A DNA stretch of 64,000 nt from Fasciolopsis buskii (Eukaryota > Platyhelminthes > Trematoda > Plagiorchiida > Fasciolidae), in NCBI GenBank assembly GCA_008360955.1, contig LUCM01006642.1, forward strand, positions 51,036 to 115,035, written 5' to 3'. The notes beneath the pieces were generated by a model. That model saw only the letters and a list, made by a program, of their open reading frames with translations. It made no database searches and was not told the DNA's origin. Below, piece by piece: positions 1 to 13,660 of the stretch. The translations under genes were made by a program, and so were the position numbers. The stretch's first letter is position 1; every line of letters starts with the position of its first letter.

Positions 1-3000
1 AAACTAAATACCGCGCGTGTAAAACCTCAGTACTTAATTTCTTTTAGAGCTGTATGAACTAGTATTCATCGGGTTCCGGTCGCTAAGTCCAGCTGACGTC
101 TTCTGTGGATGGCCATGTGCATGAAGCGGCCGACAACCTGAGCTACGGTGAACGCACATTTCTAAATCCACTAAAATGCAAATATGTTATCCAACATGTG
201 TTCACTTCTCGCAACCGGTGATTCCCGAATGTTCAGATACGAAAAATGCGTGCGCAAAATTTGTTTACCCAGCGACTGGATAAAATTAAGGAATGGATCA
301 AGTGTCTATCAGGTAATATAGTCACTTGTGAACGAAGTTTTAAGCGCTTGGTAGCTGAGCTTCTGTCTCAGACCCATCGTCGACAGAAAGTCCTAGAGGA
401 GACATCGTGAGTTCAGCCAGTGTGGACCTAGTGGACAAACTGATGACATATATAGTCTATCTTTTCACTCCTATTATGAATGAAGTGGCAATCTAGATCA
501 TTTTACGGAGATCTCTGCTAGTGGAAGGTTACCAGGCGATGGAATCGACTGGCGACCACGGAGTTCAAAAGCGGAACGCCCTCGACTTAAAGTGCTACAA
601 TTCTTTGCATTTATTCACACATTATTCGCACGTCTACCAGAATTCATTATTCGAAGCAAACTTTCATCCACTTTCGTTCTAATCTATAATCCTATTTGGT
701 ATACCTCATGGGTTCGTCGAAATCCTTCCTGTTCAAGAACTGCAAGCACGCTGGCTGACAAGCAGTCATTAGGGGCCCAGCATCTAGCACATTGATCGTT
801 CCTGGTCTGGACATGGTTGACCTCAGATCGCTATTCGGAAAAATACCTTACCTAATCATTGTTTGGAAGTCTCGAATTCACTAAGACACACCATCAGTTT
901 GCATTCAAGAATAAAAAGTCAATGAAAATATTGTGAATGACCTGATTCTCACGGAAAACTTTCGTTACTTTCGTCAGGACAGAATTCGAAACAAGAACAA
1001 CACGGGAGACGACATTGCGATCTACATCAGTTGTCCATTAATTTGACAATTCTAGCGTTGCCTTCACTTTCTCCTTTGGTGATGTTGGTTATGTGGTGGA
1101 TAAATACCACTCCAACATTTACAGTTAACGCGGCACATTAGTTAGTAGCGCATAGAGTTCTGTTTCGTTCCTTGCATGATATCGATTTGTTCTACCATGT
1201 ATCAATACCTTTTCTGTACCAGTACTGTTTGACTGTTTACGCTTCATTGTGTGTTACTTTAACCACGCCCCTATTCACGTTCGGCCTAGCTGAGCTATGT
1301 TTTATCCTTACCATGAGCAATGCAGTTTTAGACAGTAGACACTTATCATCTGGATCTACGTCGTTTACACTCATGTTTTTTTCCCTCGATCACTTTTTCA
1401 TCCCATTTACACCAACCATTTATTCTCCTCACGCACACTAGTAAGAAGAAAACAGACCAAGGCTTGGACAAGGAACCTTTCTCAAGAAAATAATTCCCTG
1501 TGTCAAAGATCCTTGCCCCCTTTTATCTTCCGGCCTTTCATTTGAAGACCCCCTCTTTACACCAAAATTAATCACAAATTGACTTGACGTATGTTGCTTT
1601 ATTAAATAACGACATGATAGCTTCATGCCTATTAAGATGCCTCACATGACTGGAAGAAACGTCAAATGAACTTCATGACGAAACTGCTGTGAAATAGTGA
1701 GTAAGTTTTTGGACACCATCGACAGTAAAACTCTTCGGAAAGTTGTCAGGCTCCTTTGCGAGCAACGCCTTCGATCTCTGATCTGTAGTACAGAGGCTGG
1801 CATTTTGTATGCCGCCTTCACTCACCCGCCCTCTGACGCCCTTCCATTCTATACAGTATCTGAAGTTCAACTTTTTTCTTTAGGGGAAATGCTCAAGCTT
1901 CTTCGACGTCCAATACTGCTTCGGCAGTTGATTCGGATTGCCTGCCATCCACTCTTAACAAGTCGGAAGTATGCTGTCCTATTGATGGTATGACTAATCC
2001 ATCGGAAATCCTCTGTTACCGGCCTTATCCCATCGCCCATGGAAAGCTACAGTAGTTAAAACCACCCGAAAACACATAATTTCAGTAATCTTATCAAATC
2101 CATTTCCTCTAGTTCCTATTATCATATCTGCACTCAAACAAAACTGGACGTGACTTTCTAAATCATTTCACTGCCTTCAACTCGGTTCTCCGTCCCCTCC
2201 CGGTTCACATATTGTTTCAGTCGAAAGACGATATTTTAAATAGGACCCAACGAATTAAACTTGGATATCACTTATCCAGTCCCTTACTTCTTCATAGAGC
2301 TGCTTTTTTTGTTTTGTCTTCTCACCACGTACCACAGTAATTTATTCAGCCGTTCATCTGTTCAACTTCTCAATTATGAAGATGAAGTCGTATTGTCAGT
2401 CAATTTCCGATCAATCGGACTTCGCATCCCTGTGAGGAAATTTGCATAAAATTTGAAACCCTTTTTGTTCAGTTTGATATGTACCTTAGTGCACCTAAAT
2501 GCTTGCAGTGTACTATCGTTCTTAGACAGGATTTCTCCAGCGAGTACTCGGCAACTTACATGACCGTCGCTCCCGAAAAAGAATCTGTGAAACACCTAGG
2601 CGGTACAGTTTGCATTAGTTCTCCAATGTTTGACTGTTTCAAACAAATAAGACGCCTGCATCCTCAAATCCATAGATTAAGACAGTTTGGTGCAAGAAAA
2701 TTATCCTTACTTCCTTTATCTATCAATATGTTCCCCCTTTCTCAGTCTAGTACACTCTAGTTATTTCTTCGGGCCTACTCAATATAGGCTTTTGCCTAAT
2801 TTATCAAGGTCTGTTTATCAGTAGTAGTGTTTCTCCTATTCCTGATGACTGATTGCTAGAAGTTTTATTCTCACATCAAAGGCATCTCTTACATGATCGG
2901 TATTCCGCTCACTCATACGCACCTAACTGTGCGGCCTATTGTAATTCCATGGTTCCGTATTTACTATGCATTCTGACTAATAAGGAAGAATTCGTGAGCG

Positions 3001-4440
3001 AGTTTCATTCAAGCTTTCATAACTGAAATATTTCACCCACTATCCACCATATATCTGCTCGCATGTCGACATTTAGTTTATTACAATGTACAAGAATCCA
3101 TTATTTTGTTCTTTTGTTGTTTACTGAAATGTAATTTTGACATATAACATAATAAAATACAATGCAATTGTAAATCACTGCTTATCTTGATCGCTTTCAT
3201 CTTCGCGAACTCAACCCACAGAACCACAATGACAGCGCCTACACTGCTTGTAGCGCGATATCAAACGTTCATCTGGCACTTCCCGAAAACGGGACCTTTG
3301 AATGGCCAACCGTATTTCAGTTTTTTCCTCTCATCCGAAATTTCTGTTATCGAAAGATGTTATTAATCATAACGACCTCCAATCCAGTGTTATGGTTACC
3401 AGGACAAGAACTAAGCGTGAACTAATCTTCTAGTGCACGGTATGTCAATGGCATCCGTTTTAATGCGAACAAATAGCAACCAGAGATGAACAGTGTTGCC
3501 AAAGTCAATAATGAAATAAAGGAACAGACTGATTTTTCCGATGGCAAGTGATGTTTATCCATCGACAGGTACATCTGATTTTCATGTTTTCACAAAAATC
3601 CATTTCCGGGAGCGGTACGGGGTCGTGAGGGGGGCAGATAGAATGATGCTCAATCATTTGTCATAACAAACGGATTATTTATCAATTGAACAAGTAAGAC
3701 CTGCACTTTGTTGCATCCGTTAATTCGAGTAGCCAAGGATAGACGTATACTTGTGTACGGTTTTAGGCAATGATTAACTGAACTATTTAATGACACGAAC
3801 CAGTGAGTGAACAAATAAAGTGAGAGTGAAAATCTACACTTATATTTCCACCTTCTCAATAATATGATATTGTCAAATATTGCACTGGTCGATAATTTAA
3901 CCTATATGGCTCGCACTATATCTGTCATCAAATGAAATCGTTGTGACCAACTAGGTTATGGAACTAAGGTTGACGTAATGCATCGATAATTTCGGAAGCG
4001 ATACACCATCTCTTTTGCCGTTAACAGAGACTGAGTAACCTATATTTGACTCTTAATTAATTAATCCCATTAGTTGCAATGGTATCACGGAACGATGTGT
4101 CGGCTGCACGCTCCGTCGCTATCATTGAAAATAACCCTTTGGATGCCAGGCAATGCAAGATATACAATGTCTGACTGAAAGTCGTTCACGTTAGAGATCG
4201 GCTGTTTTTATGTTGTGTCTAGTTAGGAAGTCAAAACTGATCACGAAATCGGCTAAAAACCAGTAATGGGTTCATACACAAAGCAGATATTTTCGTAAGC
4301 ATGAAGGCTCTTTTGTTGAATTTACGTGCAGACGACCAAGATGAAGTAAAGTAGCATTGCCGTGAATTAGGCACTTGAACTCCGAGCATATGGTGAATAT
4401 AGATGCAGCTTTTATAAGTTCCGTACGCACGTGATGATGA
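1..4440. other. Intergenic DNA, no gene recognised
   Basis: I see no supported gene here. Several short open frames exist, for example 1697-1993 on the plus strand, but that one opens with GTG rather than ATG, its translation matches no family I know, and it has no consensus splice signals at its ends. Base composition is uniform and AT-leaning. There are no tandem repeats of note and no transposon protein motif in any frame I read. Confidence 0.5.
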
Positions 4441-4455
4441 GAAACAGAGGGTATT

Positions 4456-4956
4456 ATGGAAATGCAAACAAAACAAGCATTAAAAGGCCTTTCCTTGGCC
4501 GCGTTTGCAAGTATATCTCGGGACGCGGGATTGCCCTTTGAGATGCGTTTCAAAATCTTACTATCAACGTCAAACCTTTCTTCACCGATCCTGGGAAATC
4601 CAAGGGACACATCAAAGCCGGCCGATGAGAATGGAAGCAATTGCAAATATAAAAACCTTACCAGATGCTGTAAAGTCAAACAGCGTTCCAACGTTCCAAC
4701 GAGACAAGGACAGGTTTCAGAATTGAACAATTTGATTGGCAGTAATATTCGTGCGTCATTTTTATCTCCAAAGAGAGGAAACGGCTTCTTAACATTCTAT
4801 TTGGTTAATCAGCTAGCAAGAAAAACAAGTCCTGGTATTCAGATGTTGTCACAAAACGACAGCAAGGATCGGAATCCAGTTAGTAACATCATTCAACTTG
4901 TAAGTTTTCCCTCTTCTATTTTATTCACAAACGAATACAACAACCTGCTAATATGA
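4456..4956 (+). CDS. Unrecognised ORF, possible exon
   Basis: This is a 166-codon open frame starting at an ATG. An in-frame stop lies 18 bases upstream, so the start is plausible as a first exon. The translation is basic and polar, with no transmembrane segment, repeat or motif I recognise. Near its end, after an Asn-Ile-Ile-Gln-Leu stretch, the DNA reads CAACTTGTAAGTTTT, which contains a consensus GTAAGT 5' splice site at about 4900. If that donor is used, the true exon would end there and the last 19 or so codons would be intron. The opposite strand is also open over 4272-4730, so one of the two frames (perhaps both) is chance. I cannot assign a function. It is long for random sequence of this composition but not decisively so. 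Confidence 0.25.
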   Translation: MEMQTKQALKGLSLAAFASISRDAGLPFEMRFKILLSTSNLSSPILGNPRDTSKPADENGSNCKYKNLTRCCKVKQRSNVPTRQGQVSELNNLIGSNIRASFLSPKRGNGFLTFYLVNQLARKTSPGIQMLSQNDSKDRNPVSNIIQLVSFPSSILFTNEYNNLLI

Positions 4957-7900
4957 AGGAGTTTTGACAAACAGTAATAGGCGTGTATACGTGACGGGTA
5001 GCAATAACATCGGAGCCGGTCGCGTGCTGCTGGGGACAATTTTATTCATCCATTTTGCACAAAACATATTGGTGACAACAAAGAAGATAAACGAAACAAA
5101 GTTGTTTACCACGAGATGAAAATAAGGATTAGAAAAGATTCGCCCTGATGAAGCACGAGGACAATGTCAACCTGCGAAGCAATCGGGGGTTAGTCTGCAG
5201 AATCTAAGGCCAGCTTCATTGATGAAGATGCAATTGAACAATAATGATTGATCCAGTGTCCCAAAATCTTTTTTTCTAGTGTAAAAATCCTTTTCCAGCA
5301 TTTTCACCTTTTGTACCTAGAACAGAAACTACTCATTGTGAATGGCTGAAAGCATATCTCAAAATTGATTTCATTGTTTAAAGCATCACGGGCTTGAAAG
5401 AGAATAGATGGAATTTCCTTTGTTTTCTATTGATTTGTAATGGTAAAGAAGGGAAGTGATGTCTGATCTGGCTTCGAGCCGTCGATTAACGATTGCTTCC
5501 ATCTCCTATTCTCGGTAGCTCTAGAGGGAATAGCCAAATCGAACGGAAAAAACATACCTTTATTAATGAAAATTAAATGACTTATACGGGTCTCCCATGG
5601 TGCGCACTTACTGATCAGTTCCACTAGTGGCCCACGGTTATTAACTGGTTTTTTTCGTACGACCTCTTTGCACGGGTTATCGATTAACCTAATTGGTGCG
5701 ATGGCACCGCGTAGGTGTTGATCTTTGACGAGAGTCTAAATCCACTACTCTTGCACTTATTGTGGACCAGCGTTATCTTGACCAGTCTCCATATTTCGGG
5801 AACGCACACACTATCCCGTTATTAAATATGTCAGCTGACGGAACCCAGGGGCTGCCTGAACATTTTATGAATATCAAAGGCAATGAATACACAAGACCAA
5901 TAGATTTGTCAATCTTAATTTTTCCCAACTGTTGATATATTAGATCATGATTAACGATTACTGGTGGGACCGAGCCTGAGAATCAATTCGCAGACATAAA
6001 ATATGTTGGGCTGAAATCAACGTTCATTTAATGTTTGACTAGAAATTGCTACTGTCAGAGCAAGTTCGGGTTCTACTACTTGTATAAAATCCCACTTGCT
6101 TAGTTAGAAATGACCATCCAACATGTATCGAAGACGAAACCAGTGGTTCCTGTTAAAATCATTTTGGGAGGAAGAATAAACACCAGTTGATTAACTGACA
6201 AAATGTCCATACATAGCAGTTATGATGATGGTCATCAAACAGTGAAAGACGAACGCCAGTTTGGCTGTTAGTAGTACTGAGCAACCGCAGTACAGAGCGG
6301 ACGCATCATCGAAGGAGGACAACAATTTCAGCGATGCGAAAATCAGTATGGAACTCGGCCTCTCACGAGTCAATGAAGAATAGTCACAATGAACAACAAG
6401 ACTGAGACTAACTGAATGCCGAGGAAGACGCTGATAAATTGCACAGTAGTAAATGTCCATAACTAGCCCACAATTATATGGACTGATAATGATATTATAA
6501 CAAAGTGTGTAAGTGATCGCTAATGTGTAGAGGTGAGTAAAATTCCGAAGCAAATTATCCCCTTTGCTTTGGTGTGAACATTTTGGGATAACAAAATGTA
6601 TGATTTGTTCCCATCCCTGAAGTCCAGGTATGCACCCGTTCTGATAGAACGTGCAAGACTAATTAAACCGGTTCAATTTAGTTTGTGGGATCACTAAATT
6701 TGATCGAATTTGATCCGGTTTGCGTTGCTACTTTGTAACCTCGAAAAATGGTGACATAAAAATCGCAAGATCATAAATCAGAAGATCAGTAGAGTAGCCA
6801 AAACACTTCAAATAGAAAAAACTGCACAGTGACAAGGAGCCATTTTGTCTATGTTGTCCAATAATCTTGTTCGAAAGAATCTAGTGGGCTTCAACCAGGT
6901 ATTCTATTCGGGATGGATAATTGGTTTAAGTCTCAGGAAGAAACATCGGTGTCATTTGGTGATTAAAATTAAACCCAGTGTAAATCATAAGATTGATTGG
7001 TGTGATCACGTGGCCAGGCACGTTTATGCGGGACAGGCAATTGAATTTAAACTAAGCAACACCAATAACGAAATAAAAAACTAGACAAGTATGGACTATG
7101 GTAGGGAAATCAATACCATCTCATAATCAGATAGTAGTTAAAGAAAAAGATAGCAAAATTAAAAGAGCTCTGCATTTGAATTTTAAGAAATAATTTACAT
7201 AATTCAGTTAGGTAGTGCAGAAAACGTGCCAGCTCAGTAAAACGACCAGTTGAGCAATAAGGTAACGCCCATATGAGCACCATCAATAATACCAAGTAGG
7301 CAATCGATTATACGATTCTTTCTTTACTGGTAGAAAGAATCCTTAATAAAATTGGCTTAACGGATAAAATCCTGCTTGCCTGGTCTACGCTAATGTCGCT
7401 GACATCCGTGCGGACGTCGCGTCATTTGTTGAGTACAGATCAACTTAAGCGCTTGATTATTAGGTTTCTACTAAACAAACTTGCCCAGTAATGGGGTTTG
7501 CCTTATAACCGAGAATATCTTATAGAGACCACCGCTAAATTAATCAAATCCTATCCTTTTAAACCCACTGGAATTTGTACAATAAAGCATGAATACGGAA
7601 TAGCCACGGAGCACCATTTTTTTCTACACTGGCAATAGAATTCAGTTTCATACTCTGATCAATTTCTATTCAAGCACGAAGAAACTGACAATGTCACCTA
7701 TTAGGTATCAAGCTTTGAGATATGGCCAATCGATCACAGGAACTACGGGTTTATGAATTTTTTGCTAGCATTATTCTCTGTCTTGTCATACTGTTATGGC
7801 TAGTGAGTAATCCAAATTTGTCCGGATTCATGACCTAGTCAAAGATGATTGAGAAATGGAGGAAAAGGTGTATCTTTGTTGGTTTACGAAACACAAGTGG

Positions 7901-8830
7901 CCTAGATTGTCCCGGTACTGACAGCCATCTGATTATGGTCTTTAATCACAATCAGACACCTTGTCTCATGGCTTCTGGATTGCCACAAAGCATTTATGAC
8001 GAGGATCGACCCCTGTGGCGAATTCGTCCTCCGTAATAAGCCAAAATGCAAAAGTCGGGCGAATGATCTACAGAGTTTGGTTGCCAGATTCTTCTGATTG
8101 CTGTGGAAACAGATTTAATAAGTAAATAACCATTCAACAGCTCGTCATCGGACACGTTCTGTGCATCTGTTTCGTTCAGACAGTACATGATAAAAGCCCC
8201 CGTTAGGACGTGTTGGCATTCCGTAACCTGCTGGAAGTATGTCTGGAATGAAAGCGGCACACACTACATCTGCAATTCACTCGAGCGAACCATCTTGCAA
8301 CGCAACCGAATCCAACTCAAACCAAAGCAAACGTAGGTCAAAAATGTTGCGTTGCTATTTACAACACTAATTCATTTTTCCCATCCAACCTTCGCACAAA
8401 TCACGTCAATGATAAAAGATATCAAACAGTGCTAACAAAGAGTAAACTCATGCTCGTGACAACCGTGAGACTTGGTTTTATGGCAAACATCCGAAACAGT
8501 AGTGCGGTAAAAGTAAAGGCCAGTATGACTTCTAAACGATAGTTGGTAATGGATTCAGGATGCGCCATCATTATCATCACTATCGTTTAAGCGTGTAACA
8601 GCATGACAAGCCCTATTTACCGTTGACTTTCTCACGAAGTTATACTTTTCAATAGAAATAATGAACATGCATAGTATATAGGCAGTCGACCAACAGATGA
8701 GAAGGAATGAAAGAATACCGCGTCAGCCGAAATAACAGATACAATCTACCTGTGTCAATGCACATGTCCTCAGTCATTCCAATTTGACGAAAAGGAGCAA
8801 GGGGATAGCCAATTTTCATAGTCCGTTGTC
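4957..8830. other. Intergenic DNA with weak RNA-like motifs
   Basis: No protein-coding gene is recognised. Two local structures can be seen. The first is a CTGATGA followed 24 bases later by GAAGC at 5145-5180, which resembles a damaged hammerhead ribozyme core. The second is an imperfect inverted repeat at about 6665-6722, AAACCGG...CCGGTTT, with a nested TTTAGT/ACTAAA pair. Open frames such as 6191-6553 (minus) give hydrophobic translations without family features. Confidence 0.4.
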
Positions 8831-8853
8831 ATATATATATATATATATATATA
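8831..8853. repeat. (AT)n microsatellite
   Basis: This is an uninterrupted AT dinucleotide run of about 11 units. A second, impure TATATATCTATATATATGTATA tract lies at 8929-8952, exactly where the minus-strand RTE remnant stops being recognisable. A simple-repeat tail is usual for RTE elements, so the second tract may be that element's 3' end. Confidence 0.85.
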
Positions 8854-8954
8854 CAATTTTGATTCAATGATAATTCTTTGTCAGTTGGGCTGAGCTGACC
8901 TTAGGAACGAGAGCAGAATGCCCCAGAGTATATATATCTATATATATGTATACG

Positions 8955-10750
8955 CGTCTCCAGGTAGCTGGTTGACAAGTGTTTCGGATAGCAACCACTA
9001 AGATATCTGATAAACCTATATCCCTTGCTCTTTTTCTAGTTCAACACTGCCACGATAATTGTTGCCATCCATGTGTCTTTGCCCAGTCCGTGGGAGGAAA
9101 GGAATAGAATGCACGGTCGCGTAGGTCAACGTTTGTCATGCTCAACACGTGACCCAGTCAACGAGTTCCACTAAGCGTGATACATTGCAGTGAAATATTT
9201 TCGAAATTACCCCATAGTCGAATCCTAACCGGAGATTGCTCAAACGGTCACTCTATCTAAGCCTAGTGATAATGTGCAAAGGTAAACGATGGAAAACATC
9301 CAAGCGACAAGCATTTTCGACACATGAATTCCATGTCTCGTAACCATGCAGCAGCACAATGCCGAAGACCTTTCAACTTCAGCGAAATATCAAGTCAGCA
9401 CCACAAGTGCTCTAACCTAGCGTATGCCGATTAAGCCTTGGATAAACGCGTTCACACTTCCTTTGCCGTGCGCCTATCCTTCGTCAGGCAGCCGCCAAGG
9501 TACCGGAAGCGGTCGACAACTGTTAGTTTCTTCACTTTGAGTATTCAACTTCTGGTTCTATAACAGCATTTTATATTTTGAAAATGCAAAGCACATGTTG
9601 GATGGAGCTGCAGTCGCTGCGAATTAGTCTAGTGTAAGTAGCGCATGTTCCGTAGATTTGAATGAACTCATGAAGATGTTGGAGTGATGTAGGTCACACA
9701 TATTTTCAACATTCGCAAGTTCGACGGCTAAATTCTGAAGACCTCCTACAGCATGCTCCATTACTTCGTCCATGCTGAAGTTAAACAGGAGTGGACAGAT
9801 GAGATATCCTCGTCAAATAGCACTCGTAGTTTTAAATGAACTTAATAGTTCACTGTATACTTTCACGTGACCTAAGCTATACAAGTACGATGCTCTCAAA
9901 AGGTTCACAAAATTCTCTGGTGTAAGCTTCCGGCGAAATCACTGAATGGCCCTGTTCCGTCTGTTGAGTACCAAGCGCTTTCGAGTGGAGAAAATCAAAG
10001 ATTTTGGGCGACCGTGCATATTGCGCTTCAATTTACTGCCGAAGAATAAAAATCCGGTCGATGTAACATCGACCAGGGAGAAATTTGGCTTGCTGTTCGC
10101 GGAATTTACTCATAAGAACTTGCGTTAGATGGCGTACCATTTTCAAGGCTAAGACGTTAGCAATTAGCGAAACAAAATTAGTCTTGCAGTGACTTTTATA
10201 GTCAGTGCGGCCCTTCTTGAGGATGGGTACAATGAATCACTGATAGCAAGATAACGCAATGCGCTCCCCGTTCAAAATATCATGCAGCAAGGAGAAGAGC
10301 GCTTTCCTTAGGAACTCTGAGCTAAATTTGAAAAAAGAAAGTTCTAAAATAAAGACTTCTTCCCGCTTCACAAGTCGAATGTTCAACTCTAACTCCGCTT
10401 TCACTGGGGGAGTCAAGAGATTCTCAATTTTCGTTTGCGGAATAACTGCATTAGCTCGCCCAAATTAACCGTCTCGAAGTATTTCAGCCCAGTTGTTGGG
10501 CCTTTGAGGGTGTTGGAGATAGGATCCCTGTTTCTATCAAATATCTCATCACTGACCGAGGTTCGCCGTCCACTGGTATCGCTTATCAGCCCAGCAATCG
10601 TTGAACATTACCAGAGGCAGCTGTTGATTCCGTTTCCTCGAAGTTGACCGATCAGTTTTCATGACCACTCTTTGGGATTATCGTCACTTGACGCTGTAGA
10701 TATCCACGTATTTTATGGATCTCCTCACAGATGACGAGCTGACGTTTCCG
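8955..10750 (-). mobile_element. RTE-type LINE remnant (reverse transcriptase and C-terminus)
   Basis: Reading the minus strand from high to low coordinates gives the order of an RTE-clade non-LTR reverse transcriptase, broken by stops and frameshifts. Visible motifs are: a GNVQRL-type pre-RT segment near 10.6 kb; IVPILKKG at about 10210-10233; a PGRCYIDRIFILRQ-like segment (the 'F..GR.C.DQI..LR' block) at about 10036-10090; FLFNFSMDEVMEH followed by VELANVENMCDL at 9700-9800, with the YADD catalytic motif degraded; VDRFRYLGG at 9491-9517; a LLHGYETW-like sequence at 9331-9355; and the R-A-F-Y-S-F-P-P C-terminal block near 9110. The intact protein would nick and reverse transcribe its own RNA. 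This copy cannot do so. No endonuclease domain could be confirmed upstream of 10.75 kb. The many plus-strand open frames here are antisense shadows of this relic. Confidence 0.8.
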
Positions 10751-11520
10751 TTTTACTGTACTGAATGACTCCTGAAGAATCCACAGTTTTGGTGGACACT
10801 AAATCCAGGGCCGTGGACAAAACCTGCCATTCACCTCCTCCGCTTAATTTGATCCCGGAGATTAGCTACAATGCAATTCGCCGGGGTTCTATACCAGGCC
10901 GATATTTTCGCTCGCAAATGGTGAGGACAGTCGAATCAGACGGACATTAAGCTGCCAACTGGACTTGTGGTCTGTGTCGAGATCCACTGGTCTGCATTGA
11001 AAATTGCAGTAAATCTGAGGCAACTTCCTATTCGGCGTACTTGGGTCAGTACCATCTACAGTTTCGGACAGAATCGTGCCAACGTTAGCTTAGTGCGATA
11101 CGAACGATCTGACTCGGAGTACTTATCGAGTCAACACGCCATGTCTCTTTGCGAGGGAAACTGTGTCGGAAATTCATCGTAGATTAGAATAAGTTATTGT
11201 TTTCACAGTATTAGAGAAGCATGTCCTCGTTACTTTTCGCTCAGCGGGCTAGGCACAGCACCCCACCTAAACGAGCTTCTGTTGAATTAAATTTACCAGT
11301 TTGTGTGCTAAAACCACCCGCTATTCGCGTGATTTCAGAGCTTTCTGTCCTCTGAACGAAAGTGACGTGTTCATCATAAAATTCGTCTTTCTACTTGTTA
11401 CTGTTGCCGCGTGTAGAAAGGTATGTAGGGATAGGGTGCAGGTTGTGCCCAACACAGCCATGCTTTCAAATACCGGCCGACCCTTGGAATCCAAAGTCAC
11501 CCATGAACCCGAATGAGGTT
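10751..11520 (-). other. Possible upstream continuation of the RTE relic
   Basis: The minus-strand reading just upstream of the reverse transcriptase contains short stretches that could be the linker between endonuclease and RT in this family (for example an R-R-R segment near 10.85 kb). I could not find catalytic endonuclease motifs. The DNA is slightly richer in GC than its surroundings, like the recognised part of the element. The three plus-strand open frames in this stretch have no recognisable content. Confidence 0.25.
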
Positions 11521-12984
11521 TGACAAGGTTGTTTCTGCCTTTTCATGCAAAAATAGTCCTACACCATCCTGACTAGTAACTCAAGCTGTTTTGTCTCTTC
11601 CGGAGAGTAGAAAATATCTAAATGACAGCAAGTTGAATTACACTACCGGAATTATGAATTCGTCTTTCATTGAGAGCTAATAGCAATCATCAGTTATCCC
11701 ACTGTCAGCACAAAGGCTTCTGTTACCCGGCCTACAGGAGACTTTTCACGTTGAAGAAGTCGAGATACACAGGCTGACGGGCTTGATAAAGGGGGATCAA
11801 GTATACTGACAATTACTTACTAGACCACTTGAAAAAGAACCTGTGAAAGTGTTGGGCATGTTATCAGTGAGGGTGTCATGGACAGACAGAGAGGAAAAGG
11901 ATAGGCGGTTGGAGAAATAAGGCATGAGTTGAATAAAACAGGAAGAATTGTGAGCAGTAACTTAATTATCAGTATCCACACCGCGCGATGCATTGGCCAG
12001 TGCAATCCTGACTGTCCCGAGCAGCGGCCGGCACAATAAAGACTTATTTACAGACATGTTACTCTGTAGAGGTGGTGGACAAGTACTCCTAGGGAACTCA
12101 GCCACTAAGAAGCAGAACGATTAAGGTTCCCAACCAAAACCTTTTGTTCTAACAAGAACCGATTCCGTGGGCGACCCAGGTGATTGAGTGGAAGTCCGTC
12201 TACTTGGATCAGTTATTCTTCCATTCAAACAACCGATTGAGCTGACTACCTGAACCATCCCTAACCTGGAGGATCAGAAGATCACTTGATAAATTCTCTT
12301 CCTATCGACCCCAAAATTTACGGCTTAAGATAAGCGACCCTGTATAGCTGGCTGGGAAATCGAGGCACGAAAGCCGACTCACTACATCGTAGTGCAACTT
12401 CGCTGTAAGGTGGAAAATATCAATGGTTTGTTTGGTTTTTCTCAGATCTAGTTGCAAAATTAAAGAATAACGGGTGCTAACTAAACAGAAAAGCTAGCGG
12501 AGAGATCATGCTTGCCGATGACAAAGGTGACAGCCACTATGAGTTTCCTCTAATCAATTTCAGCTGAAAACCACTGCGGTAGGTGATCTTAAAAGTTAGC
12601 ATTTTATTTTTCAGAACTCGCAGTTATCTATGAGTAGTGTGTCGGACTGGTGTATTCTATGATAGGGCAGTTAGGCTCCGCCTTACCCGCACAAACGTGA
12701 AATCACCACGGCAATCAAATATTCGCGATGTGCCGGGCTTGAGTTTCTCTCTTACTAAAATTTATCATTGGTGCAATATTCTGCGTCGTTCCCCGGGGTT
12801 TGAACTCGGGCTTTCCAATCGGAAGACATCATTTGCAAGTTTGTAATTTCATAGTCATTTTTGCATAATTAATACTCAAAAGCAATGAATATTGGGATAA
12901 CCGTACCAACCCAAGACAGCGTTTCGATGCAATTTAGCTCTGACGAGATTCGACTGATTCACGAAATGGCCCATGTTGAACATC
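11521..12984. other. Intergenic DNA, one B-box-like site
   Basis: No gene is recognised. On the minus strand around 12790-12850 there is a tRNA-like fragment with the B-box-like sequence GAGTTCAAACCCCGGGG. No convincing A box or cloverleaf can be drawn around it, so it is at most a worn tRNA-derived repeat. Confidence 0.35.
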
Positions 12985-13660
12985 ATGATGATGTATTATA
13001 TTGTATCGACCTTTGATTGCAAAATAAATGTCACATTTCAGTCAAAAAATGGGGGAAAATGAGAAGAAATTTACATCCATTACCTTGTAAGTATGAAAAA
13101 AACTCATCGAGGAATCATCAAAGTACAGTTTTATAGGTTGCTCAGGAAATCAAAAGAAATACGGTCACGGTTTGTTAAAATTCGTGCTAAATATGGGAAA
13201 TTGGCGTTCCTATAGATACTGATTCTAGAGCGTATGGAACGAAAAGCGAATCACATAGAAATATGAGAACGGCAATTTGAAAGATCGTTGTGCACAGAAT
13301 TAGTGGAATCCAAAAAAGAAAATTCGTGAGCAAATTTCTCACATGCTGCTAAGTGTTGATCACATAGACTAAGGGACGATTCAGTTAGCGATACGAAGGA
13401 CACACGGCTAATAACTGATAGTTCCCGGCGAAGCATTTTAGAGGCTTTCTTAAGTAAACCTGGATATGCAACTGTGGAAGAGCAAAGAAGGATTGGAAAA
13501 ACACTGGTATACAAATCCGGAGGAGGTGGTTTGTTTCAGCTTGTAGTGCCGAGGCTTCCGGATTTGAAATGACAATCGCCGGAGATTCTTTACGCATGTA
13601 AAAAAATATGAAGTCTACTTCAGATTTCCTTCAACAGTAACACCTATATATTTCACAGAA

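Noticed and set aside
4272..4730. 152-codon minus-strand frame opposite the 4456-4956 ORF
   Set aside because: No family features, and no better supported than the opposite strand. At most one is likely real.
9946..11182. Series of plus-strand open frames
   Set aside because: At least those up to 10647 are antisense to the minus-strand RTE remnant. The rest have no motif of their own.
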